41,033 bases of DNA from Henriciella sp. (GTDB lineage Bacteria > Pseudomonadota > Alphaproteobacteria > Caulobacterales > Hyphomonadaceae), in NCBI GenBank assembly GCA_013214545.1, contig JABSQB010000030.1, positions 1-41,033 of the forward strand, given 5' to 3'. Shown here in pieces: positions 27,573 through 35,236 of this stretch; the first letter of the stretch is position 1; each line of letters starts with the position of its first letter. A program made the position numbers and the translations under genes. Below the pieces are notes generated by a model. That model saw only the letters and a list, made by a program, of their open reading frames with translations. It ran no database searches and had not been told where the DNA came from.

Positions 27573-27839
27573 ATGCAGGAAACCGGAAAAACCAAAGGAT
27601 GGTTTGCCATCGGAATTGGTCTGATCGTTGCGGGCGGGGCCATTTATGGCCTGTTGATCCTGCTCGGGATTGGATTTGCGGTGAATCAGGCAAGCGCTGA
27701 AGCTGGCGCGCCGGTCTGGGCCGTTCTGCTGATTCCGGGGCTTGTCGCCCTCGGCTTTCTCGTGCTTCTGGCAAAAGTGATTGTTGATCGCCTCGGCAAT
27801 GCCGAAGATGATCATTATTCTAAGACCGTCGATAAGTAA
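27573..27839 (+). CDS. Small two-helix membrane protein
   Basis: The 88-residue product has two hydrophobic segments (about 10-35 and 45-68) and a charged C-terminal tail. I do not recognise a family. A GGAGG site stands upstream of both the GTG at 27570 and the ATG at 27573; the ATG has the better spacing. The next gene begins 12 bases after the stop, so it is probably in the same operon as the ybjQ-like gene and signal peptidase. A membrane role near secretion genes is possible, but unsupported. Confidence 0.75.
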   Translation: MQETGKTKGWFAIGIGLIVAGGAIYGLLILLGIGFAVNQASAEAGAPVWAVLLIPGLVALGFLVLLAKVIVDRLGNAEDDHYSKTVDK

Positions 27840-27851
27840 GTGAGGCGCGAT

Positions 27852-28166
27852 ATGATTGTTACCATGGGCGAAACGGTGCCCGGGCGGCAGGTGTCCGAGA
27901 TTGTCGGGACGGTGAAAGGAAACACTGTCCGCACGCGCTTTTTTGGCCGCGATATCATGGCGGCTTTGCGCAATCTGGTTGGCGGCGAAGTGCCGGAATA
28001 CACCAAGCTGATGGCCGAAGCGCGCGAACAGGCGATTGATCGCATGGTTGCAGACGCGCAGGCCAAAGGCGCTGACGCTGTTGTCTGCTTGCGGGTGACG
28101 ACGAGTATGATCATGGGCGGATCGGCCGAATTGCTGGCCTACGGAACGGCGGTACGCCTGTCATGA
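27852..28166 (+). CDS. YbjQ/UPF0145 family protein
   Basis: The 104-residue product matches the UPF0145 (YbjQ) family, sometimes called heavy-metal-binding-like. The central A-L-R-N-L-V-G-G-E-V-P-E-Y and A-I-D-R-M-V-A-D-A-Q-A-K-G-A-D-A-V-V match the E. coli YbjQ pattern, with the oligomer-forming small beta domain at each end. A GTG at 27840 would add four residues; I prefer the ATG at 27852 because of its spacing to GAGG. Its stop overlaps the signal peptidase start by four bases (ATGA). The biochemical role of the family is not established. Confidence 0.88.
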   Translation: MIVTMGETVPGRQVSEIVGTVKGNTVRTRFFGRDIMAALRNLVGGEVPEYTKLMAEAREQAIDRMVADAQAKGADAVVCLRVTTSMIMGGSAELLAYGTAVRLS

Positions 28167-29029
28167 GCGACGCATTGGCCAAAGACACGCCCGAGGCGGA
28201 GGCGCCCCTGACCTTGCAGGAAAAGATCGTGAAAGAGCTGCGCGAATGGGGCATCACGCTTTCGATCTTCATTCCGATTTTTCTGGTCTTCTCCGGACTG
28301 TTCTACGAGCTGCGCGTTATCCCGTCTGAAAGCATGGTGCCGAATCTGCAGGTTGGCGACCGGGTTGCGGTGAATAAATACGCCTACGGCTATTCTCGCC
28401 ATTCCCTGCCGTTCAGCCTCGGACGCTATGCGCCGCTGCCCGAGGGGCGCATCTTTGCCAGCATGCCGAAACGCGGCGACGTGGCTGTGTTTGAGCACAC
28501 CCATACGCCTAGAGTGATGATCAAGCGCATCATTGGCCTGCCAGGCGATACGGTCTCTGTGCGCGATGGCCAGCCGGTCGCGATCAATGGCACGCCGATC
28601 GACCGCACTTTTGTGCGCCGCGTCCGCTATCGCCAGCATGATAGCGGCGCCTATGTGACCGCGGCGGAGTTCACCGAATCCTATGATGGCGAGTCGTGGC
28701 TCACACACGACATTGATGGCGAAACCGGCAGCAACATTTCCGTCGACTATGTCGTTCCGGAAAAGCACTTTCTGTTCATGGGCGACAATCGCGACAATTC
28801 CATGGATGGCCGCAACCCGACAGGGCACTGCGCGCCAAGCGCAGAAGGCGTGATTGATGAGGCGGGCTGTCCGCCGCGCTCTGGCTGGGCGGATGATCAG
28901 GCCTCAGTTGGTTTCGTCCCGTTCAAAAACCTGATCGGACGCGCCGACACGGTACTGTTCACCTTCTATCGCTGCTCACGCGCGCAGGCAGAGCCATGCA
29001 TGAAGAAGCGCCTGTGGCGGGGCCTGTAA
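28163..29029 (+). CDS. lepB: Signal peptidase I
   Basis: LepB cleaves signal peptides of exported proteins on the periplasmic side of the inner membrane, using a Ser-Lys dyad. The 288-residue product has one N-terminal membrane helix (about 30-50). S57 lies in I-P-S-E-S-M-V-P and K121 in M-I-K-R-I-I-G-L-P-G-D. The C-terminal M-G-D-N-R-D-N-S-M-D-G box is also present. The helix leading into S57 is normal. A cysteine-rich tail (C-S-R-A-Q-A-E-P-C) is less usual. The gene overlaps the ybjQ-like gene by four bases. In many alphaproteobacteria lepB sits with rnc and acpS, so this copy may be a second signal peptidase; whether another exists in the genome cannot be told here. Confidence 0.95.
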   Translation: MSDALAKDTPEAEAPLTLQEKIVKELREWGITLSIFIPIFLVFSGLFYELRVIPSESMVPNLQVGDRVAVNKYAYGYSRHSLPFSLGRYAPLPEGRIFASMPKRGDVAVFEHTHTPRVMIKRIIGLPGDTVSVRDGQPVAINGTPIDRTFVRRVRYRQHDSGAYVTAAEFTESYDGESWLTHDIDGETGSNISVDYVVPEKHFLFMGDNRDNSMDGRNPTGHCAPSAEGVIDEAGCPPRSGWADDQASVGFVPFKNLIGRADTVLFTFYRCSRAQAEPCMKKRLWRGL

Positions 29030-29135
29030 GCGCGGTTATCGGCGCCGCTTTACGCATGTTCAGGCTTGATGCTCTTAGCCAACCTGTCTAATCCGCGGAA
29101 ACGGCGCTGGTTTTGATGGGACGGGTCCTGAGGCG

Positions 29136-29753
29136 ATGAGCGACAAGACGGAAAATCTGTCAAAGCGGGGAACGATCCGGGGGCCGATTATCGTCTCCCG
29201 ACACGGGCGTCCGGCCTTGAATCGCTCGGCAGGCCCCAAGCTCAACTGGAAAGAGTATCGCGACTGGTGGGACCGCTATGAAGCGGGCAGCCTCGCCGAG
29301 GATCAGAGCCCGCCACAGAAGCTGAAAGACGCCGTCGCCGAGATTGATTTGGTGCTCTCTTCCGTGCGCCCGCGCGCCGTTGAAACCGCAAACTGGGCGA
29401 CCGAAGGGCGCGACCCGCAGCCACACCCGGTGTTCAACGAAGCGCCATTGCCGCCGCCGCGTTTCAAGACCCGCCGGTATTTGCCGAAGACCTGGAACAT
29501 TCTCGCTCGCACGGCCTGGCTGCGCGGGCACAAGCTGGACGGTGAAAGCGTGCACGAAGCGCGCGAGCGGGCCAAACAGGCGGCGCAGGTTCTGCACGAG
29601 AAGGCTGAAGGCCAATCGGTTTATCTGGCGGCGCATGGCTGGTTCAATCGGATGTTGCGGCGACCCCTGCGAAAACTAGGCTGGGTCTGCGTCTATGATG
29701 GCGGCGACAAGTATTGGAGCTACCGCGTGTATGAATATCGTGGAAAATCGTGA
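29136..29753 (+). CDS. Histidine phosphatase family protein
   Basis: The 205-residue product belongs to the phosphoglycerate mutase-like superfamily. R22-H23-G24 in V-S-R-H-G-R-P-A-L holds the phospho-accepting histidine. R-P-R-A-V-E-T-A carries the second arginine, and H167 in A-A-H-G-W-F-N-R is the second catalytic histidine. The member is not a standard phosphoglycerate mutase, since the sequence between motifs is short and unusual. Candidates are small-molecule or protein phosphatases, with no specific hint. GAGG upstream is close to the ATG, so the ribosome site is weak. The gene follows lepB by about 105 bases. Confidence 0.86.
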   Translation: MSDKTENLSKRGTIRGPIIVSRHGRPALNRSAGPKLNWKEYRDWWDRYEAGSLAEDQSPPQKLKDAVAEIDLVLSSVRPRAVETANWATEGRDPQPHPVFNEAPLPPPRFKTRRYLPKTWNILARTAWLRGHKLDGESVHEARERAKQAAQVLHEKAEGQSVYLAAHGWFNRMLRRPLRKLGWVCVYDGGDKYWSYRVYEYRGKS

Positions 29754-29823
29754 AATCGCCATTGAGGCGAGTTGAATCCGGTCCTAGGGTGCAGCCGATT
29801 AAAGACAGCGTGGGACTGATCAG

Positions 29824-30069
29824 ATGGCGACCAAGGCAACACCCGTCAAAGACATGAGCTTCGAAGAAGCGCTGGCAGAGCTGGAGACGATTGTCCGGCA
29901 GCTGGAGCAGGGCGATGTCGAACTGGAAAAGTCGATTGCGATTTATGAGCGTGGCGCCGAGCTGAAAAAGCACTGCGAATCACGCCTCAAAGCGGCGGAG
30001 CTGAAGGTCGAGCAAATCGTCCAGGGCAGCGACGGCGCCCCAAAGACCGAGCCCGCGAGCTTTGACTGA
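29824..30069 (+). CDS. xseB: Exodeoxyribonuclease VII small subunit
   Basis: XseB coats the large subunit XseA in the nuclease that degrades single-stranded DNA. The 81-residue product shows the whole family signature: M-S-F-E-E-A-L-A-E-L-E-T-I-V, L-E-Q-G-D-V-E-L-E-K-S-I and Y-E-R-G-A-E-L-K-K-H-C. It forms a coiled-coil helix pair. The stop shares its last base with the ispA start (TGATG). The order xseB-ispA-dxs is common across proteobacteria. xseA is not in the window. Confidence 0.96.
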   Translation: MATKATPVKDMSFEEALAELETIVRQLEQGDVELEKSIAIYERGAELKKHCESRLKAAELKVEQIVQGSDGAPKTEPASFD

Positions 30070-30971
30070 TGGCAGACGATGGCGATCCTGACTTCGGTCA
30101 AAGACTGACTGAGATCGCCGATCGGGTGACTGTCGCCCTCGACCAGCTTATTCCTCCAGCGCAAGGCCCCGAAGCAGACCTGATGCGTGCCATGCGCCAT
30201 TCCGCGCTGGCCAATGGTAAGCGCATGCGGCCTTTCTATGTGATCGAGACCGGGGCGATATTCGAAGCGCCGGAGAAAAGCTTGCTGCGGACCGCGGCGG
30301 CGCTCGAATGTGTGCACTGCTACTCTTTGATCCATGACGATTTGCCTTGCATGGATGATGATGATTTTCGCCGCGGCCAGCCCACGGTCCACAAGGCGTT
30401 TGATGAAGCCACAGCAGTGCTCGCCGGAGATGCGTTGCTGACCCAGGCGTTCAAGATCCTCGCCAATCGAGAGACGCACCAGGATGCTCATATCCGCCTG
30501 CAGCTGATCGAGCGGCTGGCGGACTCCTCTGGCGCGCTCGGCATGGTGGGCGGTCAGATGATCGACATGCTGGAAGATGACAGCCCGCGCGATCTTAACA
30601 CGATTACGCGCATGCAGCGGATGAAAACCGGGGCGCTGATTTCCTATTCCGTCGAGGCCGGGGCGATCATTGGCGGCGCCACCGATGCAGAGAAACACGC
30701 CCTGCATGGCTTCGCGCATGACCTTGGGCTCGCCTATCAGATTGCTGATGATTTGCTCGATGCGACCGGAAATGAGGCAGACGTCGGAAAACCGCTGCGC
30801 ACAGATGAAACCGCTGGGAAGGCCAATTTTGTTACGATTCTGGGTGTAGAACAGGCGCGGGAACGGGTGCGGCTCCTCGCCGCGCAGGCAAAAGAACACC
30901 TCGCTATTTTCCGCAATCGCGCCAATATCCTGCTGCAATCGGTTGATTTTGTTCTGGATAGAAAACACTAA
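30069..30971 (+). CDS. ispA: Farnesyl/geranylgeranyl diphosphate synthase
   Basis: IspA condenses dimethylallyl and isopentenyl diphosphate to farnesyl diphosphate, the precursor of quinones, undecaprenyl phosphate and other isoprenoids. The 300-residue product has the first aspartate-rich motif D90-D91-L-P-C-M-D96 and the second, D227-D228-L-L-D231, with the usual L-I-H-D-D and Q-I-A-D-D contexts. N-G-K-R-M-R-P near residue 50 binds the diphosphate. Chain length cannot be told from these motifs alone. The gene starts on the last base of the xseB stop and lies 42 bases before dxs, so the three are very probably one operon. Confidence 0.95.
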   Translation: MADDGDPDFGQRLTEIADRVTVALDQLIPPAQGPEADLMRAMRHSALANGKRMRPFYVIETGAIFEAPEKSLLRTAAALECVHCYSLIHDDLPCMDDDDFRRGQPTVHKAFDEATAVLAGDALLTQAFKILANRETHQDAHIRLQLIERLADSSGALGMVGGQMIDMLEDDSPRDLNTITRMQRMKTGALISYSVEAGAIIGGATDAEKHALHGFAHDLGLAYQIADDLLDATGNEADVGKPLRTDETAGKANFVTILGVEQARERVRLLAAQAKEHLAIFRNRANILLQSVDFVLDRKH

Positions 30972-31013
30972 GACCCAGACAAATCAGTCAATCGGCTGGA
31001 AGGAGGCCGCTCG

Positions 31014-32933
31014 GTGACAGATCTCAAGAACACGCGCCTGCTGGACGATGTGCATGTTCCGGCTGACTTGAAAGACAAGTCGCGCGAAGAGCTGAAGCAG
31101 ATCGTGGATGAGGTCCGTCAGGAAGTCATCGATGCCGTGTCAGTCACAGGCGGACATCTCGGTGCTGGCCTTGGCGTCGTGGAACTCACTGTTGCCCTTC
31201 ATGCCGTCTTCGATACACCCATCGACAAGCTGATCTGGGATGTTGGCCACCAATGCTATCCTCACAAGATCCTGACCGGTCGCCGCGACCGCATTCGCAC
31301 CTTGCGCCAGGGCGGGGGATTGTCTGGATTTACCAAACGCGCCGAGAGTGAGTTTGATCCCTTTGGCGCTGCACACGCGTCGACCTCTATTTCCGCCGCG
31401 CATGGATTTGCCACCTCTCGCGATCTGCAGGGCAATGACAATCACGTCGTCTCTGTGATCGGAGACGGCTCGATGACCGCCGGAATGGCCTATGAAGCGA
31501 TGAACAATGTTGGCGGCGACCAGAAACGCCAGGTTGTGATCCTCAACGATAATGACATGTCGATCGCCCCACCCGTTGGCGCGATGAGTCACTATTTCAG
31601 CCGCCTGGTGTCCAGCCGCTCCTATCGGGGCCTGCGCCGGTTCGCCAAGTCTGTGGTCAAACCGATGGGGCTCGAAAACCCGGCCCGAAAAGCAGAAGAG
31701 TATCTACGCGGCTTCGCCATGGGCGGCACGATGTTCGAGGAGCTTGGTTTCTATTATGTCGGACCGATCGATGGTCATGATCTCGACGTGCTGATCCCGG
31801 TTCTGGAAAACGTCAAGCAGATGCAGCGGCCTGTTCTTGTGCACATTGTCACGCATAAAGGCCATGGCTACGCGCCGGCTGAGAATAGCGCTGACAAGTA
31901 TCACGGCGTATCCAAGTTCAATGTGGTCACCGGCGAGCAGCAAAAGTCTGCGCCCGGCGCGCCCAAATATCAGGACGTGTTCGGCAAAACGCTGGTCCAG
32001 TTGGCTGAGACTGACGACAAGATCTGCGCCATCACGGCTGCTATGCCGTCCGGCACCGGCGTCAATCTGTTTGCCAAAGCCTATCCTGACCGGGCTTTTG
32101 ATGTCGGCATCGCCGAGCAGCATGCGGTGACGATGGCGGCGGGCATGGCGGCTGACGGCATGAAGCCTTATGCCGCGATCTATTCGACCTTCCTGCAACG
32201 CGGCTATGACCAGGTCGTGCATGATGTTGCGATCCAGAGCCTGCCGGTTCGCTTTGCGATTGACCGGGCGGGCCTCGTCGGCGCCGATGGTCCGACCCAT
32301 GCAGGCAGCTTTGATATCGGTTATCTCGGCGCGCTGCCGGGCGTGGTCTGCATGGCAGCAGCGGATGAAGCAGAGCTGGCGCACATGGTGGCCACTGCAA
32401 ATGAGATTGATGACCGGCCAAGTGCCTTCCGATATCCGCGCGGGGAAGGCATAGGTGTCGATCTGCCGGACGTGCCGAAAGCGCTCGAAATCGGCAAAGG
32501 CCGTGTGGTTCGCGAAGGCAGCTCGATTGCCATTCTCTCTTATGGTGCGAGGCTGCAGGAATCCCTGAAAGCGGCGGACTTGCTGGCCGCGCAGGGCTTG
32601 TCTTGTACGGTCGCCGATGCGCGCTTTGCCAAACCGCTGGATGCAGACCTGACGGAACGCCTGGCGCGTGAGCATGAGGTTTTGATCACCATTGAAGAGG
32701 GCGCCCGCGGCGGATTTGGCGCCTTCGTGCTGCAGCATCTTGCTGAAGTTGGCGCGCTCGATACCGGCCTGAAAATCCGCACCATGCATCTGCCGGACGT
32801 GTTTCAGGATCAGGACAAGCCTGAGCTGATGTATGAAGAAGCAGGGCTCACAGCCCGGCATATTGCCGCCTGCGCGATCGAAGCGCTTGGCCGCGGCGAT
32901 GTGGCTGAAATCGAGCGGATCATCCGCGCCTGA
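31014..32933 (+). CDS. dxs: 1-deoxy-D-xylulose-5-phosphate synthase
   Basis: Dxs joins pyruvate and glyceraldehyde-3-phosphate in a thiamine-diphosphate reaction, the first step of the non-mevalonate isoprenoid pathway. The 639-residue product contains [14 protein letters not shown] near residues 76-90. The thiamine motif is [29 protein letters not shown] and R-Y-P-R-G-E-G are also in place. The start is a GTG with a strong AAGGAGG site seven bases upstream. It is the last gene of xseB-ispA-dxs. Just past the stop a small hairpin CACTG-TAAG-CAGTG (32946-32959) precedes a short T-run and may be a weak terminator. Confidence 0.97.
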   Translation: MTDLKNTRLLDDVHVPADLKDKSREELKQIVDEVRQEVIDAVSVTGGHLGAGLGVVELTVALHAVFDTPIDKLIWDVGHQCYPHKILTGRRDRIRTLRQGGGLSGFTKRAESEFDPFGAAHASTSISAAHGFATSRDLQGNDNHVVSVIGDGSMTAGMAYEAMNNVGGDQKRQVVILNDNDMSIAPPVGAMSHYFSRLVSSRSYRGLRRFAKSVVKPMGLENPARKAEEYLRGFAMGGTMFEELGFYYVGPIDGHDLDVLIPVLENVKQMQRPVLVHIVTHKGHGYAPAENSADKYHGVSKFNVVTGEQQKSAPGAPKYQDVFGKTLVQLAETDDKICAITAAMPSGTGVNLFAKAYPDRAFDVGIAEQHAVTMAAGMAADGMKPYAAIYSTFLQRGYDQVVHDVAIQSLPVRFAIDRAGLVGADGPTHAGSFDIGYLGALPGVVCMAAADEAELAHMVATANEIDDRPSAFRYPRGEGIGVDLPDVPKALEIGKGRVVREGSSIAILSYGARLQESLKAADLLAAQGLSCTVADARFAKPLDADLTERLAREHEVLITIEEGARGGFGAFVLQHLAEVGALDTGLKIRTMHLPDVFQDQDKPELMYEEAGLTARHIAACAIEALGRGDVAEIERIIRA

Positions 32934-33027
32934 AACGCTTAAACACACTGTAAGCAGTGCTGCCGTTTTCCTGCCTTAGTCGGCTGCGAGATCGGACCAT
33001 GTCATTCGGTTCGAGCAAGGGGAATCT

Positions 33028-33690
33028 ATGCGCCGACTAATTGTCAGTCTGGGGCTCGTCATGGGTCTGGCCGCCTGTGCCACGGTCCCTGCAGAGATGG
33101 ACCCGAAGCTGTTCCAAGCCGAACGCTCCAATATTGAAGCAAATCCCAGCATTGCGGCGTCTGAAACCGCCCTTGCGTCCATGTTCGCCCGCACCGATCT
33201 GAGCGAAGATCAGAGGATTGATCTTCTCTATCTGCGCGCCGACAAACGCTGGGAAGCCAAATACAACCTGCCGGGGGCGATTGAAGATCTCGACCAGGTT
33301 CTGATCTTGCGGCCAGAAGATACCCGCGCCGCAGCGGCGGAGCGCCGCAAAGTGTTTGCCGCCACAGAAATCGAGAACGCGCAGCGGCGCCTCGCGCGCT
33401 TGCAGAACCTGCCGGACTGGTTTGATGACAAAGTCCTGATAGGCGACCTGGCGGCGGGAGCCGAGCGCTATCGCGACGCAGGCCTGACGCCGAATGATGC
33501 GCAACTCTATCTGCTGCGCGAGAGCGGATATGTCTGCGCTGCGCCGGAGATTGAGAGCGAAGAAGAGACGCCGGAAGAAGCCGCAGACGCTGCACAGACT
33601 GTACCAGCCATCATCCCCGTCCACCGCCATGGCCCAGAGCCGGACTATGTGGCGGGGGCCGTTTGGTGCAGTGACCCAAGCCTCTCCTGA
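33028..33690 (+). CDS. Lipoprotein of unknown function, tandem copy 1
   Basis: The 220-residue product has a lipoprotein signal ending G-L-A-A-C (C17). The middle is helical and TPR-like: D-Q-R-I-D-L-L-Y-L-R-A-D-K-R-W and G-A-I-E-D-L-D-Q-V-L-I-L-R-P-E-D are typical. The C-terminal part has G-L-T-P-N-D-A-Q-L-Y-L-L-R-E-S-G-Y-V-C, an acidic linker, then V-W-C near the end. The two cysteines could form a disulfide. The same layout, with related motifs, appears in the next gene. I do not recognise a named family. A GGGG site lies seven bases before the ATG. Confidence 0.78.
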   Translation: MRRLIVSLGLVMGLAACATVPAEMDPKLFQAERSNIEANPSIAASETALASMFARTDLSEDQRIDLLYLRADKRWEAKYNLPGAIEDLDQVLILRPEDTRAAAAERRKVFAATEIENAQRRLARLQNLPDWFDDKVLIGDLAAGAERYRDAGLTPNDAQLYLLRESGYVCAAPEIESEEETPEEAADAAQTVPAIIPVHRHGPEPDYVAGAVWCSDPSLS

Positions 33691-33757
33691 TTTCTGCCTT
33701 AGTCTCGCCATTGCCGTTCGCGACCACTTGCAAAGACCAATTGAGAGGGATCACCCC

Positions 33758-34402
33758 ATGCGTACACTTTTCGCCGTTTCACTGCTCGTTCTGGCTTCGG
33801 CCTGTGCCTCGACCGATATCGATGTGCCGCCGGTTGTGGTCGATACGCCGCCGGTTTCCACTCAGCCCAGCACGTTTGATCTGGCCATGAACACCGTTGA
33901 AGAGCTGGTTCAGGCTGGCAATGAGCAAGCCGCAATTCTGCGCCTCGAGCAGTTGATCGGGAAGCAAGACGCCACCGCCGATGAGAAGGCCGCCGCGCTG
34001 TATCGCATGGCCGAGTTGAAACTCGGGGACGGCAATCAGGTCTGGGGCGGGATTGAGGCGCTTGATGAGTTTCTTGAAAACTACCCTGATCACGCGAAAG
34101 CGGCCGACGCCAATGAACTCCGCGATTTTGCCCGCGGCGAGGCGACGAGCCTGAACTTCGCCCTGGAGCAAGGCGGCCTGTCACCAATGGAGGCGTTCAA
34201 GGCGCGTTTCCGTTTGGGTGAGCATCAGCTCGCCTCCGACATTATGCTGGGCAGCGCCCTGACCCCGGAAAATGACTATCTCCTGGACATGTATCAGATC
34301 GGCTATCTCTGCGAGGACGCCGAACTGACGGGCCCAAGCTACCGCCTGGTCGAGCCGGACGGCACCGACCGCGTCGTGCGTTTCTGTGATTTCGGAAAAT
34401 AA
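33758..34402 (+). CDS. Lipoprotein of unknown function, tandem copy 2
   Basis: The 214-residue product starts with a lipoprotein signal (A-S-A-C, C16). The start is at 33758, with GAGAGGGA upstream; the frame is open further back but overlaps the preceding gene. Helical TPR-like sequence follows, for example A-A-L-Y-R-M-A-E-L-K-L-G-D-G and A-L-D-E-F-L-E-N-Y-P-D-H-A. The C-terminal L-T-P-E-N-D-Y-L-L-D-M-Y-Q-I-G-Y-L-C, then R-F-C near the end, parallels the first lipoprotein. The two are likely ancient paralogues, although identity is low outside these motifs. The function is unknown. Confidence 0.78.
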   Translation: MRTLFAVSLLVLASACASTDIDVPPVVVDTPPVSTQPSTFDLAMNTVEELVQAGNEQAAILRLEQLIGKQDATADEKAAALYRMAELKLGDGNQVWGGIEALDEFLENYPDHAKAADANELRDFARGEATSLNFALEQGGLSPMEAFKARFRLGEHQLASDIMLGSALTPENDYLLDMYQIGYLCEDAELTGPSYRLVEPDGTDRVVRFCDFGK

Positions 34403-34452
34403 GAATTCTCAGCCTCTGCTGTAGAAAGCAGCGTTACCTCCGAGACTGAGAG

Positions 34453-34480
34453 CCGGTGCTGGTTATTAAGCCAGCACCGG
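34453..34480 (+). terminator. Long perfect hairpin after the tandem lipoproteins
   Basis: CCGGTGCTGG-TTATTAAG-CCAGCACCGG is a perfect ten-base-pair stem with an eight-base loop, 50 bases past the second lipoprotein stop. No T-tract follows (TGTCACATTG), so it may be an mRNA-end stabiliser rather than a Rho-independent terminator. It stands in the gap before the next gene and symmetrical use on either strand is possible. Confidence 0.45.
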
Positions 34481-34614
34481 TGTCACATTGAGCAACCACC
34501 TAAATTCTGGCGGATTCTCCCAAGTTCTGCGAAAAGTAACTCGCATTAACTATAAAACTGGCATACCAATTGCGGTGGGCGAAGGGCGTGTAGAGTATTA
34601 GGGAGACGCCCTTC

Positions 34615-35124
34615 ATGCAGTCGTTTGCGACCGTGTTCCTGGCCGGATTTATGGCCTGTCTGGCAATGCTGATGATGACTCCGGAGGCCGGTGATCATAG
34701 CCAGCGTTATGCCCTCGAAATTACCGTTGAAGAAAATGGTGAGCGGTTCAGCGCTGAACAGGTCGTGGTTGAGCCCGGAAAATCCTATTTGATCTCGCTC
34801 GAAGCGGGCGCCGAATATGATTTCTCGATCGATATTCCCGGCGATACACGTGAGGTGCAGGATCCGTTTGGCAGCGACATGCCAGAGCGCACGGGCGAGT
34901 ATCTTGAGCTGCAGACCGAACTTAAAATCGATGAATCCGTGGTTGCCGCAAAGCGTCCGGATTACGGCCAGTTGATCGCTGCTAATCTTCTGCTCAGCAT
35001 GGCAGAGCCAGCGCGCGAAATCCGTTCGATCATTCCTGTGGCAGAGCTTGGCTTGCTGACCCAGGGCGGGACGCCGGTGGAAAGTCTCGCGATTACGATC
35101 AAAGGCACGCCGTTTTCGGGCTAA
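34615..35124 (+). CDS. Exported protein of unknown function
   Basis: The 169-residue product begins with a hydrophobic segment (about 5-22) that could be a signal peptide or anchor. A beta-rich sequence with many charged residues follows (for example Y-A-L-E-I-T-V-E-E-N-G-E-R-F). It has no cysteine outside the signal segment and no motif I recognise. The ATG has a GGGAGA site nearby. The upstream gap contains the tandem-lipoprotein hairpin and an AT-rich patch that may hold the promoter. It may be a small periplasmic protein; no role is suggested by the neighbours. Confidence 0.7.
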   Translation: MQSFATVFLAGFMACLAMLMMTPEAGDHSQRYALEITVEENGERFSAEQVVVEPGKSYLISLEAGAEYDFSIDIPGDTREVQDPFGSDMPERTGEYLELQTELKIDESVVAAKRPDYGQLIAANLLLSMAEPAREIRSIIPVAELGLLTQGGTPVESLAITIKGTPFSG

Positions 35125-35166
35125 AACGTCCTAAAATCCCAACATTTACAGCCTTGCCGCGGCGTC

Positions 35167-35183
35167 GCCCCTTCCGTAGGGGC
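35167..35183 (+). other. Short perfect hairpin before the acyl-CoA synthetase gene
   Basis: GCCCCT-TCCGT-AGGGGC is a six-base-pair stem in the 112-bp gap between the exported protein and the acyl-CoA synthetase gene. No T-tract follows. It may end the upstream transcript weakly or lie in the leader of the next gene. Confidence 0.35.
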
Positions 35184-35236
35184 CGTGCATGCCGCATATC
35201 CGGTCGGAACTACGATAAATTACCCGGAGGACCCCC

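Noticed and set aside
31704-32948. Open frame of 414 codons antisense to dxs
   Set aside because: It is a GC-driven shadow frame; the product has no recognisable motif and dxs is certain on the other strand.
32946-32965. Terminator after dxs
   Set aside because: The stem has only five base pairs and the T-run comes five bases late, so I mention it in the dxs entry but do not call it.
34536-34550. CtrA box GTAA-N6-TTAAC before the exported protein gene
   Set aside because: The spacer is six rather than seven bases and the first half-site has a mismatch; no second site supports it.
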